64,000 nt of DNA, taken from Amphiura filiformis (Eukaryota; Echinodermata; Ophiuroidea; Amphilepidida; Amphiuridae). The stretch lies in NCBI RefSeq assembly GCF_039555335.1, contig NC_092629.1, positions 4,731,912-4,795,911 on the forward strand. Reading direction: 5' to 3'. The translations under genes and the position numbers were made by a program. The notes beneath the pieces were generated by a model. The model saw only the letters and a list, made by a program, of their open reading frames with translations, was not told where the DNA came from and did no database searches. Below, piece after piece: positions 32,885-44,134 of this stretch (position 1 is the first letter of the stretch; every line of letters begins with the position of its first letter).

Positions 32885-34460
32885 AGTAGACAATATCTTG
32901 ATGTATAATTGCATGTCATTTTGAATCATTCGTGAAAATATAAGAACCGGTAGAGCTACATGCAGTATATAAAAAAAATTATACGTAATATCCTGATGTT
33001 GCATGTCATTTTGACTATTCATGAAAATATAAGAAAAAAATAGAGTTACCATGGTTACACAGACAAATAAAGTAGAGTATTAATAAATTTACGTTTCATA
33101 CTGCAGTTACTGTCCATTTTCCTATACATAATACACAGTAATGTCACCATTGACGCGTGACCTCTACAAACAGTGCATGTTATAGGTATATGGGCATTGC
33201 CTAGTTAACGTCACTGTGTGAAAAATAACCGGCCAATATTTAAAGTACTCTCTGAAATTCTAGAAAATATAGTTTTGTAACATGTCCTAAATTTTAGCTA
33301 ATTTAGGTGTTTGGAAATATTCGCACTTTGGTGTTTTAGGAAGGATATGTAAACGACAGATAACACCAAAAATATGAAGAAATTATTTCCAAACCGTGTT
33401 AAGTATGCAACCATTATGTTTCTCATTTTCAAGAAGGCTGGTTAACAATAAGCAGACTATTGTATCATTTCGTAAACAAAGGCTCACACAGTATTGTTAC
33501 CTTGCGTTTGCTTTATAATCGTTCACCCAACTGAAATTATAATACCATCTCATTGCTCATTGCACAGGTAAAACAGAAACATATGTAGTGTGGATTTAAC
33601 CAGAGAAGATCTGATTTAACATAGTTGAGCTGTTTTCAATGAGTGTTATCTTGGTTTAATAGCTTTTAATGGGGTTTAAGTCCTGCAAAGGTCGTGGTGA
33701 ATTCTACTGTAGATATGACTGCATCATGTATCTTGATGTCATTGCCTGTCATTTTTACTATATTTAAGGGACCGTTCACAAACACTTGTTAGGGGGGCTG
33801 ATGCAAAGGAGGGGGGCTGAAAATTTTGACCCTCCTAAAGGGGGGGGGGGCTGAAAAAATGACCACAAATTTTCCTGGGAAAATCGAGTTTATATGCTTT
33901 TCTATGGGGTTGACCCATAACTTTCATGTCAAAAAGGGGGGGGCTGACATTTTTGAGGTCTTTAAAGGGGGGGGCGAACATTTTCGCGATGGATTTTTTT
34001 TGGCATCAGCCCCCCCCCCACCCCTAACAAGTGTTTGTGAACGGTCCTTAATCCACGAGACTACTCAGGAGGACAGTGTAGGCCTACTTACTCCTAATAA
34101 GAATTGTCATTAAAAAGACAAAGTTCACGGATCAGGTGTATTATTTGTTCAACTTTCAATTTTCATATCATAACCTACTATGTACTGATTTGACAATGAC
34201 AAATGATTTGAGGCATAATGACATATATACCTTTAAATACATCCTGACTCTAGAAATAATTTTTGCATTTAGGTTTTTAAGCGCACCTACAGGGAAAGAT
34301 TTTGGCATTTTTAGCACTTTAATTTATTATGGTGTAGTGCATGCTACAGGTCCAGATTTAGAATTTTATGTCTACCACACTCGATGCCCATTAAGCTTAA
34401 ACTCGGCAGTCAGAAACTCTAGAGAAATATGCAGTAGCCAAAGCATGGCTACTTTGTACC
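32885..34460. repeat. Local duplication, unit 1
   Basis: It contains ATCTTGATGTATAATTGCATG, CAAATAAAGTAGAGTATTAA, a TTAA MITE, GACAAAGTTCACGGATCAGG and AATTTATTATGGTGTAG in that order. The same order recurs at 34,797-36,205, more diverged than the 8-kb duplication. Confidence 0.8.
33768..34047. repeat. TTAA-flanked MITE (GGGACCGTTCACAAACACTT termini)
   Basis: TTAA at 33,764 and 34,048 flanks inverted ends GGGACCGTTCACAAACACTT and AAGTGTTTGTGAACGGTCC. G-rich runs (GGGGGGGCTGA) lie inside. The second copy is at 35,052-35,301. Confidence 0.88.
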
Positions 34461-35051
34461 CGAGCATGGTGTCCCACCTTGAAATACAAGTGCCCCCCGG
34501 AACCGTTTAAATAGGGCTGTACGCGCTACCGGTACTGGTTACAAAGCAAATTGTTGAAAACCAAAGGTGGTGTGGCATAAAGTGCAGTAACATTTTGTCC
34601 ATAAATCTGACAATAGTAAAAGTATATATTTTCGGATAGCTTATATAATACAGGGATAATAACTTTTTGAGTTTCAAGTTGATATACAGGGTTGCCCAAA
34701 ATATATACTGGGTGAAACAAAAAAAAATAAGTGCTTGAAAACTTGTCCATGTAATTTACCTATTTATTTTTCTCTGAAATGATTTTAGCAATAATAGTGA
34801 TATAATATCTTGATGTATAATTGCATGTCATTTTGACTCATTCGTGAAAATAATAAGAACCGGTAGCGGTAGAGCAACATGCAGGCAAATAAGGTAGCGT
34901 ATATAAATATATACGTAATATCTTGATGTCATTGCATGGCATTTTGACTATTCGTGAAAATATATAGAGTCAGTACACAGACAAATAAAGTAGAGTATTA
35001 ATAAATTTACGTTTATCTTGATGTCATTGCCTGTTTTTTTACTATATTTAA

Positions 35052-35301
35052 GGGACCGTTCACAAACACATGTTAGGGGGCCTGATGCAAAAGGGGGACC
35101 TTAATTATTTTGACCCTCCTAAAAAAAAAAAATGACCACAAATTTTCCTGGGAAAATCGAGTTTATATGCTTTTTATGGGGCTGACCCATAACTTTCATG
35201 TCAAAAGGGGGGGGGGGCTGAAATTTTGGAGGTCTGTAAAGGGGGGCCCGAAAAATGTTCGCGATGAAATTTTTTTGCATCAAGTGTTTATGAACGGTCC
35301 C
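35052..35301. repeat. TTAA-flanked MITE, second copy
   Basis: Same termini as 33,768-34,047, with TTAA at 35,048. The right flank has decayed to CTAA. Confidence 0.8.
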
Positions 35302-35476
35302 TAATCCATGAGACTACTCAGGACAGTGTACTTACTCCTAACAAGAATTGTCATTAAAAAAGACAAAGTTCACGGATCAGGTATATTATTTGTTCAACTT
35401 TCAATTTCATATCATAACCTACTCTGCACTGATTTCACAATGACAAATGATTTGAGGCATAATGATATACCTTTAA

Positions 35477-35977
35477 GGGGGCTGGCATTTTCTTCGGAAG
35501 GGGGGGGTCACAAAAATACAGGGGGGGTCATAGAATTTTCAGACCAAAAATAGGGGGGTTATAATTTTTTTAACACCCAAAATAGGGGGGGGGTTATAGA
35601 ATTATTAAGGGCTGGTGACTCAAAATTTTCGCACGCTGCGCGCGCATTTTTTAACTTCGCAATCGAAATGTGCATACAATCTATGCAAAATTTGTACACG
35701 CTCCGCGCGCCTTCTTTACACTTACAATAAAAATTTTAACACACTCCACACACTTTCTTCACTTTTAAGTTTTGGCACGCTCCGCGCCTTAGTTCCAGCA
35801 ATGAATAATTTTTCTTGAGTCTGCGTAGTTGGAAGGGGGGGGGGTCATAAAATTTTTCGACCCGCGATAGGGGGGGTCGTAAAAAAAATTTGCCCGCGAT
35901 AGCGGGGGTCATAAAAATATTGACTCCGGTCACCGACATATTTGGGACCCCCCTTCCGAAGAAAATGCCAGCCCCCT
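35477..35977. repeat. 501-bp foldback element (GGGGGCTGGCATTTTCTTCGG termini)
   Basis: It starts GGGGGCTGGCATTTTCTTC and ends with its inverse GAAGAAAATGCCAGCCCCC. Internal G-runs (GGGGGGGTCATAA) and GC-rich CGCTCCGCGCGC words are present. The empty site in local duplication unit 1 confirms insertion. Confidence 0.88.
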
Positions 35978-36205
35978 AAGTACCGTACATCCTGACTCTG
36001 GAAATCATTTTTGCATTTAGGTTTTCAGCGCACCAATAGGGGCCTACAGGGAAAAATTTTGGCATTTTTAGCACTTTAATTTATTATGGTGTAGGCCTAG
36101 TGCTACAGGTCCGGATTTAGATTGGCACATTCTATGTCTATCACACGATGCCCATAAAGCTTATATAACTCGACAGTCAGAAACTCTAGAGAAATATGCA
36201 GTAGC

Positions 36206-36580
36206 CAAATGCAAAAGGAACCAATTGTTTGTAGTGTCCTTCAAACAAGCTTTAAAGGGCATATCTATTGCAAAAACAAGTTTATCTCCATTCGAAGAGA
36301 ATAATTATTACATAACAAATTGACACTCGTTGCAATTTTTTATGCGTATTTCTCCTGAAAAAGAGAAATTGTGTTTAAGTTCGGGCTCATACGTGTCCTT
36401 CCCCGTTCGAAGCGAAATTAATTTTGAAAGTGAAAGTCCATCAGAATAATCTTTAGTGTGCACAATGAACACACACAAAAATTTGGTCTCATAGTCCATG
36501 TCGTTTTCAAGAAATGGCCCCTTGAAAGCTCTTGAAGTTTGGCCCAGACCCCCTTTTGTCACTTACAAGTGTCATTGTAG
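36206..36580. other. No gene recognised
   Basis: Short ORFs only; no repeat or domain identified. Confidence 0.4.
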
Positions 36581-37566
36581 TCCAGTCAAAGTGGGTTTTG
36601 ACTCACCACTAATTGCAACAGAATTTTTTTCACTGCTATGAATGTAAGAGATGTCCCCTCAACAGCATACAAAAAGTATACTAAAATAATTGCAACAGAA
36701 TTTTTTTCACTGCTATGAATGTAAGAGATGTCCCCTCAACAGCATACAAAAAGTATACTAAAATATACTTGGTGGAAATGTAGTTTTTGGCGGGAAAAGG
36801 TCATACAGGGGTCAAATTTCAGAATTGCTCCAATCATTTTAAAAACTATACCAAATTATTCCTCTAGTTCATAAGGATTCAGAAAAATATAGTTTGCCAT
36901 ATCTGTGATGTACGGTTCTTGAGTTATAACCGAAAAGGTCAAAGGTCAAATATTGGGTTCAACAGAGGTCAAAAACTAAAATTGTCTGATTTTAACCAAA
37001 ATGGTCTCAAATTGTTCGGCTTGCAAACATAATTCATTAAAAGTATATTTGCACTGCATGTTTAGGTTGTTTAATTACATGCGTAACATCGAAAACTAGG
37101 TCGGGGTCAATAGAGTTCAATGGTCAATGACCTCTTTTACCCTGCTACTTAGGTAACGAAACATCCAAGATATGGGAAACTATTCTTATTTTGGAGTGTT
37201 TTTAAAGGACGAACACATTGAGACCATTTTTAGGGAGATCGGAGCATTTTTTCGGAAGTGACCCACGTGGAGCCCAAAATTTGACCTTTGACCTTTTTGC
37301 TTAAAACTTGAGAATGGTACATCACAGATATGACAAACTATACTTTTTCTGAATCCTTAAGACTAGAGGAATGCTTTGGTATAGTTTTTAAAAAGATTAA
37401 AGTAATTTTGAAATTTGACCCCTGTATGACCTTTTCCCACCAAGTATATGTTAGTATATTTTTGGTATGATGTTCAGGGGACATCTCGAATATGTATAAA
37501 AGTGAAAAAAATTCTGTTGCAATTAGTGGTGAGTGACACCACAAATTTGTTTAGATTGACTGGACT
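36581..37566. repeat. About 1-kb foldback element with internal tandem duplication
   Basis: The ends TAGTCCAGTCAA and TTGACTGGACTA are inverted. The arms match over more than 150 bases (CACCACTAATTGCAACAGAA, GAGATGTCCCCTSAACA). The left arm has an 80-base direct duplication (starting AATTGCAACAGAATTTTTTT at about 36,609 and 36,688). Both arms contain AGGTCAAAGGTCA. Confidence 0.85.
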
Positions 37567-37569
37567 ATT

Positions 37570-38212
37570 GGTGATTTTTGGTAGCTCATAATTATCATAA
37601 TAACTTCCTGTTCTGAGCAGATATAAAGCTGCATCTAGCTTAACCTTATGTCATATGTGGCTGGACGCGGCGAATGAGCCGTAAACTCGGCAAACTTCAT
37701 TTCGAGCTACAGGTGAAAATATATGCAAATCTCGTATTTTGGCGAACTTGAGATTTTTGCAGATTTTAAATGTTTAAGCTTTCTTCTAAACACATACAAA
37801 GTTTTATTTTAAAGAAATAAGTGGAAATATGAAATAATCTACATTTTCTAAGGCCCATCTGATGAATGGTCATTATGCTTCCCTAACTTTGAACGCGTTT
37901 TTCTCGGTTTCGCGTTTTGATTCATGACAACCTATAATACGCCATAACTTCGCTTCTGATTGTCATATGAAGTTCATTGAGGTGTCATTTTAATCCCTGA
38001 AACATGCTCTTTGCAAATATGCAAAAAAGTAAAAATGACAAGAGGGGACTTTACGGCTTATTCGAGGTGTCCAGGCACATATTTTCAGAATCTGACTCTA
38101 AATTTCAGATTTCAAAGTGAATTAATTTTATTCATCCCCCCAACCGAACTGAACGGTGATTTTGTCATTTTGGGGCCCCGGTCCCTGGTGCCAATCATAT
38201 GTGATCATATGA
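37570..38212. other. No gene recognised
   Basis: AT-rich sequence without supported coding or clear repeat structure. Confidence 0.4.
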
Positions 38213-38220
38213 CTCAAACC

Positions 38221-38607
38221 CAGTAGCGTAGCCAGCGGGGGCAGAACAAAAAATGAAAGAAAAAAAGTCCCCCTCAGACAAAAAAATGAAAGAGAAAATC
38301 AGGAGGGCATAGGAAAAGAAAAGGGCAAGGAGCCCCTTTATGGCAAAAAATTCAGGGCCCAAATAGTGTAAAATACAAAATGTTTCAGCGCCACGCAAGG
38401 CACATTGTAACAATAAAGCCCTTTTAGCGGATAATGGGCGAAAATAGTGTAAAGTACCATTTTTTTCGAGCTACGCGCGCACATCGTAAGGCCCTTTTCG
38501 GCAAGCTCGAAGACATACGGTACAGTCTCTATGTATTGTATGATGCAACTGCAATTTTTTTCGTCTGTGCCCCCCCCCCCCGACCAAGAAAGCTGGCTAC
38601 GCCCCTG
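38221..38607. repeat. 387-bp hAT-type MITE (CAGTAGCGTAGCCAG termini)
   Basis: CTCAAACC (38,213-38,220) and CTCAAACA (38,608-38,615) form a near-perfect 8-bp target duplication. Ends CAGTAGCGTAGCCAGCGGGG and CTGGCTACGCCCCTG are inverted. This terminus is common in animal hAT-derived MITEs. Confidence 0.88.
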
Positions 38608-38615
38608 CTCAAACA

Positions 38616-39467
38616 GGAGTTACTTTGTAAGAAATTGAGCCCCTGGTTACCGGGGTTTTACAGGGAACCAGGTGATATTTCAATACCCCCAAGGTCACGC
38701 ACAACACCAGAAGCTACCAGATCACATAATATCTGTGACCAGTCGGAACAAGAGAATAATCTGGCAACACCTGCCTGCCAGCCGATTTTGCAGTGCACCT
38801 ACTGAAGAAGGAATTTTTAATACACCCATGATATTTGATGGCAGGCGGTATCGCGCATCGCGTAAGATTTGAAGAGAAGTTGAATGACAATAATTCTTCT
38901 GTAAGTTATGTAAATTGTGTGGAAGTACATTACATACGACAGGAAATATACAAAAAAAAATTGTCTCAAATGCTGGTAAGCTAAATTCATGCAAGCATTG
39001 CATGATTGTGAAAACACTGAAAATGTAAAGTTCAAGTTGACGATGCATGCCGAATTCGACAACCATGCAGGTGATCTGGTAGTAGTATTCTGTCGGTCGG
39101 ACATCCGGGCTATCTCTAGTCTCGGGCCCAAACTGCATGTGGCTCACGGTTTGTTGTGAACAACAGAAACCGGCTGTGAAGGAGGCTACATAGCGATGTT
39201 GCTGGAGTGACATTCAATTTCGGAAAAAACGACATCGCGACACTCGACCATGGAATTTAATTTTAAGTTTGTCAGTATATAAACTGTAAATCAAGTAAGT
39301 TTCTTTCACTCTGAAGACTTAGAAACGGTTGTTTGATTCCACTGACTATTTGCGATCGAAATTTACATTACACCAATGACAGAAATCATCAACAAAAAAT
39401 CGAATCAGGGACTTGTTTTCACTCGAACATCATCAACCGGAAGTGACGTGACACAGACCGACAGAAT
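38616..39467. other. No gene recognised
   Basis: ORFs on both strands lack recognisable domains. Nothing else is supported. Confidence 0.35.
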
Positions 39468-39692
39468 ACTAAAATGCAGCAAACCTTTGACGAGCGCGAC
39501 TACCGTGATGTTGCAAATTCGGCGCTAACAACGCCTACGGCGTACAGTTCATTCATAAATTTCCACTCTGCAACAACAGATCGCCTCAGCAGCCAATCAG
39601 AGACAAGTGCGTGCAACGCAGTAAATACCCGGTACGCGATGTATCCTTACTGACAATACACGCTCGTCAAAGGTTTACTGCATTTTAGTATA
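39468..39692. repeat. Palindromic MITE (TACTAAAATGCAG termini)
   Basis: The left end TACTAAAATGCAGCAAACC and the right end GGTTTACTGCATTTTAGTA are inverted, with GACGAGCG and CGCTCGTC just inside. A related copy in opposite orientation lies at 42,075-42,245. Confidence 0.8.
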
Positions 39693-40152
39693 GTACTACA
39701 ATCAATGTGAATGTATCATCAAATCAATGGTTCATACCACTAAATCCGCCTGTGAAACGGTTTCCGGCAAAAGTTTATCACGCCTATAGTCCCAAGTTTG
39801 TTTAAAAATTAAGCAAAATCGGTACAATATTAACACTTTTAGTGTTGAAAATCGTGTTTTGCTAAAACTTGTTACAAGTTGTGAATGGTGAATACATGAT
39901 GTCGATGAATAGAGCACAAGGCTCCCACTGGACGCGAATTCTTGCGTCCAGACGCATTTTTGTATTGCTGCACGCAATGTTCAACAAATTTCATCAACCC
40001 ATTGCGTCCGAAGTTGATTCAGCCCAAAAAAGAGTGATTATAAGCTACTGAACTTCATCATCATAAAAATCGCGCAAATTACGTTGACTGATCACTTCTA
40101 ATTCTCCTAATAAAGCTTAATTCATAACCAATGGACCAATCAGTATGAGTTA

Positions 40153-41244
40153 TTGACCTTTCACATTCTAGACTTTAGTAAGGCCTTTGACGTTGTGCCT
40201 CATAAACATCTGCTGTTGAAGCTGAACTACTGCGGCGTCCGTGGTAACGCACTTGAATGGAAAAAAGCATTCCTGACTCATCGCGAGCAGAGGGTGGTTG
40301 TAAACGGCCAGAAGTCTGAGTGGGATACAGTACTGAGTGGAGTACCGGTACCGCAAGGTACAGTTTCCGGGCCACATGACTTCATCGCTTTTATCAACGA
40401 CATCGTTGACGGTCTATCATCCATTGCAAAAATGTTTGCAGACGACCTCATTGTCTACAGGGGTATACGTGGGACACAAGACGAAGTGGAGTTTCAAGAA
40501 GATCTTGATAAGCTAGTTAGCTGGGCTGAACTGTGGGGAATTAAATTTAACGCCAGCAAGTGCAAGGTTATGCGTATCTCCAGAAAACGGGATCCTGGTC
40601 ACCCAACCTACCAGATGCTAGGCACTACACTGGAAGAAGTCACCTCCACACAATATTTAGGCATTCATATCCAAAACAACTTGAAGTGGGATGTCCAGAC
40701 TCACTACGCAGTCGGAAAGGCTACTAGAGTTCTCAACTTCCTGATGAGGAATTTCCACAACTGTACCAAGAAGATCAAAGAGCAGCTCTACAACTCAATG
40801 GTGAAACCCCATCTTCAATACGCTTCCGCTGCTTGGAATCCAGGCACTGTAAAGAATAAGGATCTCCTGGAGAAAGTACAGAGAAGGGCAGCAAGGTTTG
40901 TGATGGGTGATTTTCATCGAACATCAAGTGTTACAGAGATGTTACAGCAGCTCAGTTGGGAAACAATTGAAGAGGGAAGAATCAAGACCAGAACAAGAAC
41001 CCTTCAGAAGATCATCATGAACCGGTTAGCTATAGATGGGTCAAAATACTTCAAGCCAAAACCAAGCAGGAGCAGAAGGGGACATGAAAACCAGCTTGTT
41101 TTACATGAGACTCCTTACACTGACATCATGAAGCAGTCATTTTTCGTATATTCTATTGCAATTTGGAACAGTTTCCCTGTTGTGCCTGTACCCGACGACG
41201 ACAGTAAAAGTTTGACCAGCCAGAAGCCCCAACTTAATTTATGA
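40153..41244 (+). pseudogene. 5'-truncated non-LTR reverse transcriptase
   Basis: The open frame of 363 codons begins in the middle of the RT domain at LDFSKAFDVVPH and continues through MFADDLIVYRG (catalytic ADD), TQYLGIHIQ and YASAAWNPG to the C-terminal IAIWNSFP block. The endonuclease and RT N-terminal motifs are missing. The conserved GVPQG loop is altered by a 6-base tandem duplication (GTACCG twice near 40,340), giving GVPVPQG, and the following GPxxF is GPHDF. It is related to but distinct from the 3,154 element. Short (CGAGGTAA) repeats near 41,318-41,338 probably mark the 3' tail. The start Met is not native. Confidence 0.9.
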
Positions 41245-41339
41245 CTAGACAGACCCAGCCAGCACTCAAGTCAACCTCCAGTGATACTCCCATGTGGAAG
41301 TGCTATGGAGGAAGTTTCAACGAGGTAACGAGGTAACAT

Positions 41340-42070
41340 TTAACCACTCCCATTTAGCAACACTTCCGGGTCACCAGTCAATGGAAATTCAGTGAGACGT
41401 GATAAGCTTTTGCTTAAACACATTCTAAACTATCGTACATTGTCAGCAAGTTTGCATTCACGTAATTTGTTATTGACAATAATATATATTTACATAAATC
41501 TTTAAAATCTCATCAGGAATCTGAAAGGAAATTTAGTCAAATATTTGCATCAAACTGCGATAAATGTGATGCAATAATCGGTGGCTTTGTAAAATTGTAT
41601 TCCCTGTTGCCCAACACAATAACAAACATGTACGGACGCCTTGATAGAGCAGTAGGTATGCTAGGTGAATTCAAATTTGCCATCAAACTGCATCATTTTA
41701 TATATCAAATTAAAGCCCTTGAGTAAAGAAAGCCAAAACTGAAAACCTTTTTGTCATAGCACTTTCCGTAGCAAAGTTACATCTTGTCAAAGAATTGACT
41801 TTCATCAAAAAGTCGCCAGTATGGATAGGCCTACAGTAGGCCTACATGGTTTAAATAATTTCTGTTCCAGACCCTCTGTTTGCTAAAAACAGATATTTTT
41901 TTAACACTCTCAGGCCTGCATTTTCAGTATATGCAGAATTTTGTTCTGATTTTAAAGATGATATCAAATATTAATATTTCAAAGTAAGACGTAACTCGCC
42001 TAAAATGTGACCCCTATTTTGCACGTAAAGTCTATGGAAAACTATTTTGCATTATGTACCCTCAATTGCA
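41340..42070. other. No gene recognised
   Basis: AT-rich sequence between the truncated RT and the inverted MITE copy. Confidence 0.35.
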
Positions 42071-42074
42071 GTAA

Positions 42075-42245
42075 ATCTTTGACGAGCACATATTTTAAGC
42101 ATACATCACATATTTACTGCGTTGGACGCACTTGTCTCTGATTGGCTGCTGAGGCGATCTGCTTTTCCCGAGTGGAAATTTATGAATGAACTGTGCACCG
42201 TACGCGTGCTCTCCGAATCACGGTAACATCACGGTAGTCGCGGTA
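42075..42245. repeat. Inverted partner of the 39,468 MITE
   Basis: TTTACTGCGTTGGACGCACTTGTCTCTGATTGG-type sequence (keys TTGTCTCTGATTGGCTGCTG, GAGTGGAAATTTATGAATG) is the reverse complement of the 39,550-39,640 core. The pair flanks the truncated RT. Confidence 0.7.
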
Positions 42246-42439
42246 GTATAACACAGAAGGCATGCAAATTAGTTTGCCACTAAATGCATGCACTCATCAC
42301 ATGCACAGAATTGACCAATCACATGCATATATTATACCAAATAACCACAAGCTAGCAAGATCAACTAGCATAAACAGCGCCCGAGCGCAGTAATGAAAGC
42401 CTTTACTCTGATCTACACCCATCATATGTGTGAGTTACG

Positions 42440-42545
42440 GCCAGCGTTCGAATTAAGAAATTTTTTGAAGTTGTCCTCCGGACAACCTCAAAAAATTGTT
42501 TGGTTGTCCGAAAATATTTTTGGTTGTCCGAAATTTAAATATGAA
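42440..42545. repeat. GGTTGTCCG repeat cluster 1
   Basis: GTTGTCC and GGACAAC words recur (TTGGTTGTCCGAAAATATTT twice). A second cluster with the same words is at 43,575-43,672. Both are bordered by TTCGAA plus TTACGGC-like words, so they may be the two ends of one element split by the MITE at 42,742. Confidence 0.5.
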
Positions 42546-42741
42546 CTTTTTGTGCCGTAAAAAATTAAGTTGCAAGTTTAAAAAACATACACTGCCGCCA
42601 GTATTCACATGTCACACACCTTTCCCAAACTCATCTTGTTGCTATTATAAAATATCTAATATATCCAAGAAAATACAGGTTACATGTTCATCATTTATTT
42701 ATCATCAATAAATTCATATTTGTGCCGGATTTTATGCTTAA

Positions 42742-43100
42742 GGGGGTACTACACCCCTGTGGTAAATTTGTGACTATTTTTGCATTTTTCTCAAAAAAAT
42801 AATTACACACTGGTAATAAAAGTTATGTATATTATTGGGGCAAGGAATCCAATTACTACCTTAAAATTTCAGTGACTCAAGACAAGTGGTTCAGTATATA
42901 TGATAGGAAACGAGGTACATCCTAGCGGTACCTTATTTCTTATCATAAATAACAAACCGCTTGTCTTGGGTCACTGAAATTCCAGTGTAGTAATTGGATT
43001 CCTTGCCCTATAATATACATAACTTTTGTTACCACTGTGTTATTAGTTTTTGAGAAAAATGCAAAAATAGACACAAATTTATTGAAGGGTGTAGTACCCC
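42742..43100. repeat. 359-bp TTAA-flanked MITE (GGGGTACTACACCC termini)
   Basis: TTAA at 42,738 and 43,101 flanks GGGGGTACTACACCCC and GGGTGTAGTACCCC. The arms are near-perfect inverted repeats (GCAAGGAATCCAATTACTAC, CAGTGACTCAAGACAAG) around a short loop near 42,925. Confidence 0.92.
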
Positions 43101-43104
43101 TTAA

Positions 43105-44092
43105 AAGCATCAGAATTCATTCTTTTCAAGAAGTCAAAAGACGTAAACATCTCCATTGATAAAGTATCTCATTAATTATTCATGAGCTCATTGGGTTTTT
43201 CCTGCATGACAAAATGGATATTTTGAAACTAATTATTTTCTATGCATGTCGGGGCATAGCTTTAGGGGTCTTGAAGCTGCTTAAAAGCTGTGATGTCAGA
43301 GGTCAGGTCACTCTGGTCAGGTCATGAGGTTTTACCAGGGTGGCGGCCATGGTGATGTGCTAGCTAGGCTAGGTTGTGTACCGTGCACCAATTGATACTG
43401 CACACCTGCTAAGGCCAAGGTTATCAATCATGATGTTTATAAAATAGTAAAATACTTGCTACAAATTTATGGGAAAACAACATTTTTTGTCATGATTTCT
43501 TCTGAACATTTCAAGATACATGCAGTGCATTTTATGTTAAGCTTACTCTGTAACATTGGTACACATTTTTATGAGCTTTTATGGTTGTCCCTCGGACAAC
43601 TGCCGTCAGCATTTTGGGTTGTCCGACGTTCATTGTGGTTGTCCCGGACAACCACTGATTTCGAACTCTGGTTACGGCTACAGAATCCTATATACCGGCT
43701 CCATACATTTGATGTATGTAACTCTGATGTACAAGAAAATGACATAAATAAGATGCAGGTGTTACACAGAAATGTTGGTGACATTATACCCCTGTACCAC
43801 TAGCTGTCAGTTGATGTTTTGCCTTATTCTCATAAATATAGCATTAGAACCTTACATCTTACAAATGTATACATTTATTGTGCTGGTGGGTATGGTTTGA
43901 AAATTATGGGCATTTGAAGGTGAAAGAGTGTTGCAAATTATGTCAAACAGTGTGTGAGGAAAAGTCGGTGAGGTTAAGACACATGGCCAGTAACTACATA
44001 ACCCTGGACGTTGTGTCTTCTGTTCACAGAATAACCCCAATATGTCATCATAGTAACATTTCTACATAACCCTGGCTGGCCAAAGATATCAG
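43105..44092 (+). other. Upstream region of RAD17, no other gene
   Basis: Apart from the repeat cluster above, no coding is recognised. The RAD17 promoter and 5' UTR should lie here; no clear core promoter was seen. Confidence 0.4.
43575..43672. repeat. GGTTGTCCG repeat cluster 2
   Basis: GGTTGTCCCTCGGACAAC and GGTTGTCCCGGACAACC hairpins are related to those at 42,440-42,545. Confidence 0.5.
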
Positions 44093-44134
44093 ATGAGTTC
44101 TCAAGACAAGAAGATCAAACTGAAGGCATCAAAG
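44093..44134 (+). CDS. RAD17: RAD17 exon 1 (start exon)
   Basis: ATG at 44,093 opens MSSQDKKIKLKASK, ending at GTAAGG in phase 0. It precedes SHDWVTPSFDDF as expected for the RAD17 N-terminus. The lysine-rich sequence could aid nuclear entry. No upstream in-frame alternative with similarity was seen. Confidence 0.8.

Larger units (their letters stand above)
34797..36205. repeat. Local duplication, unit 2
   Basis: Second copy of 32,885-34,460. It carries its own diverged copy of the TTAA MITE and a later insertion at 35,477-35,977 that is absent from unit 1 at the corresponding point (near 34,233). Confidence 0.8.
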
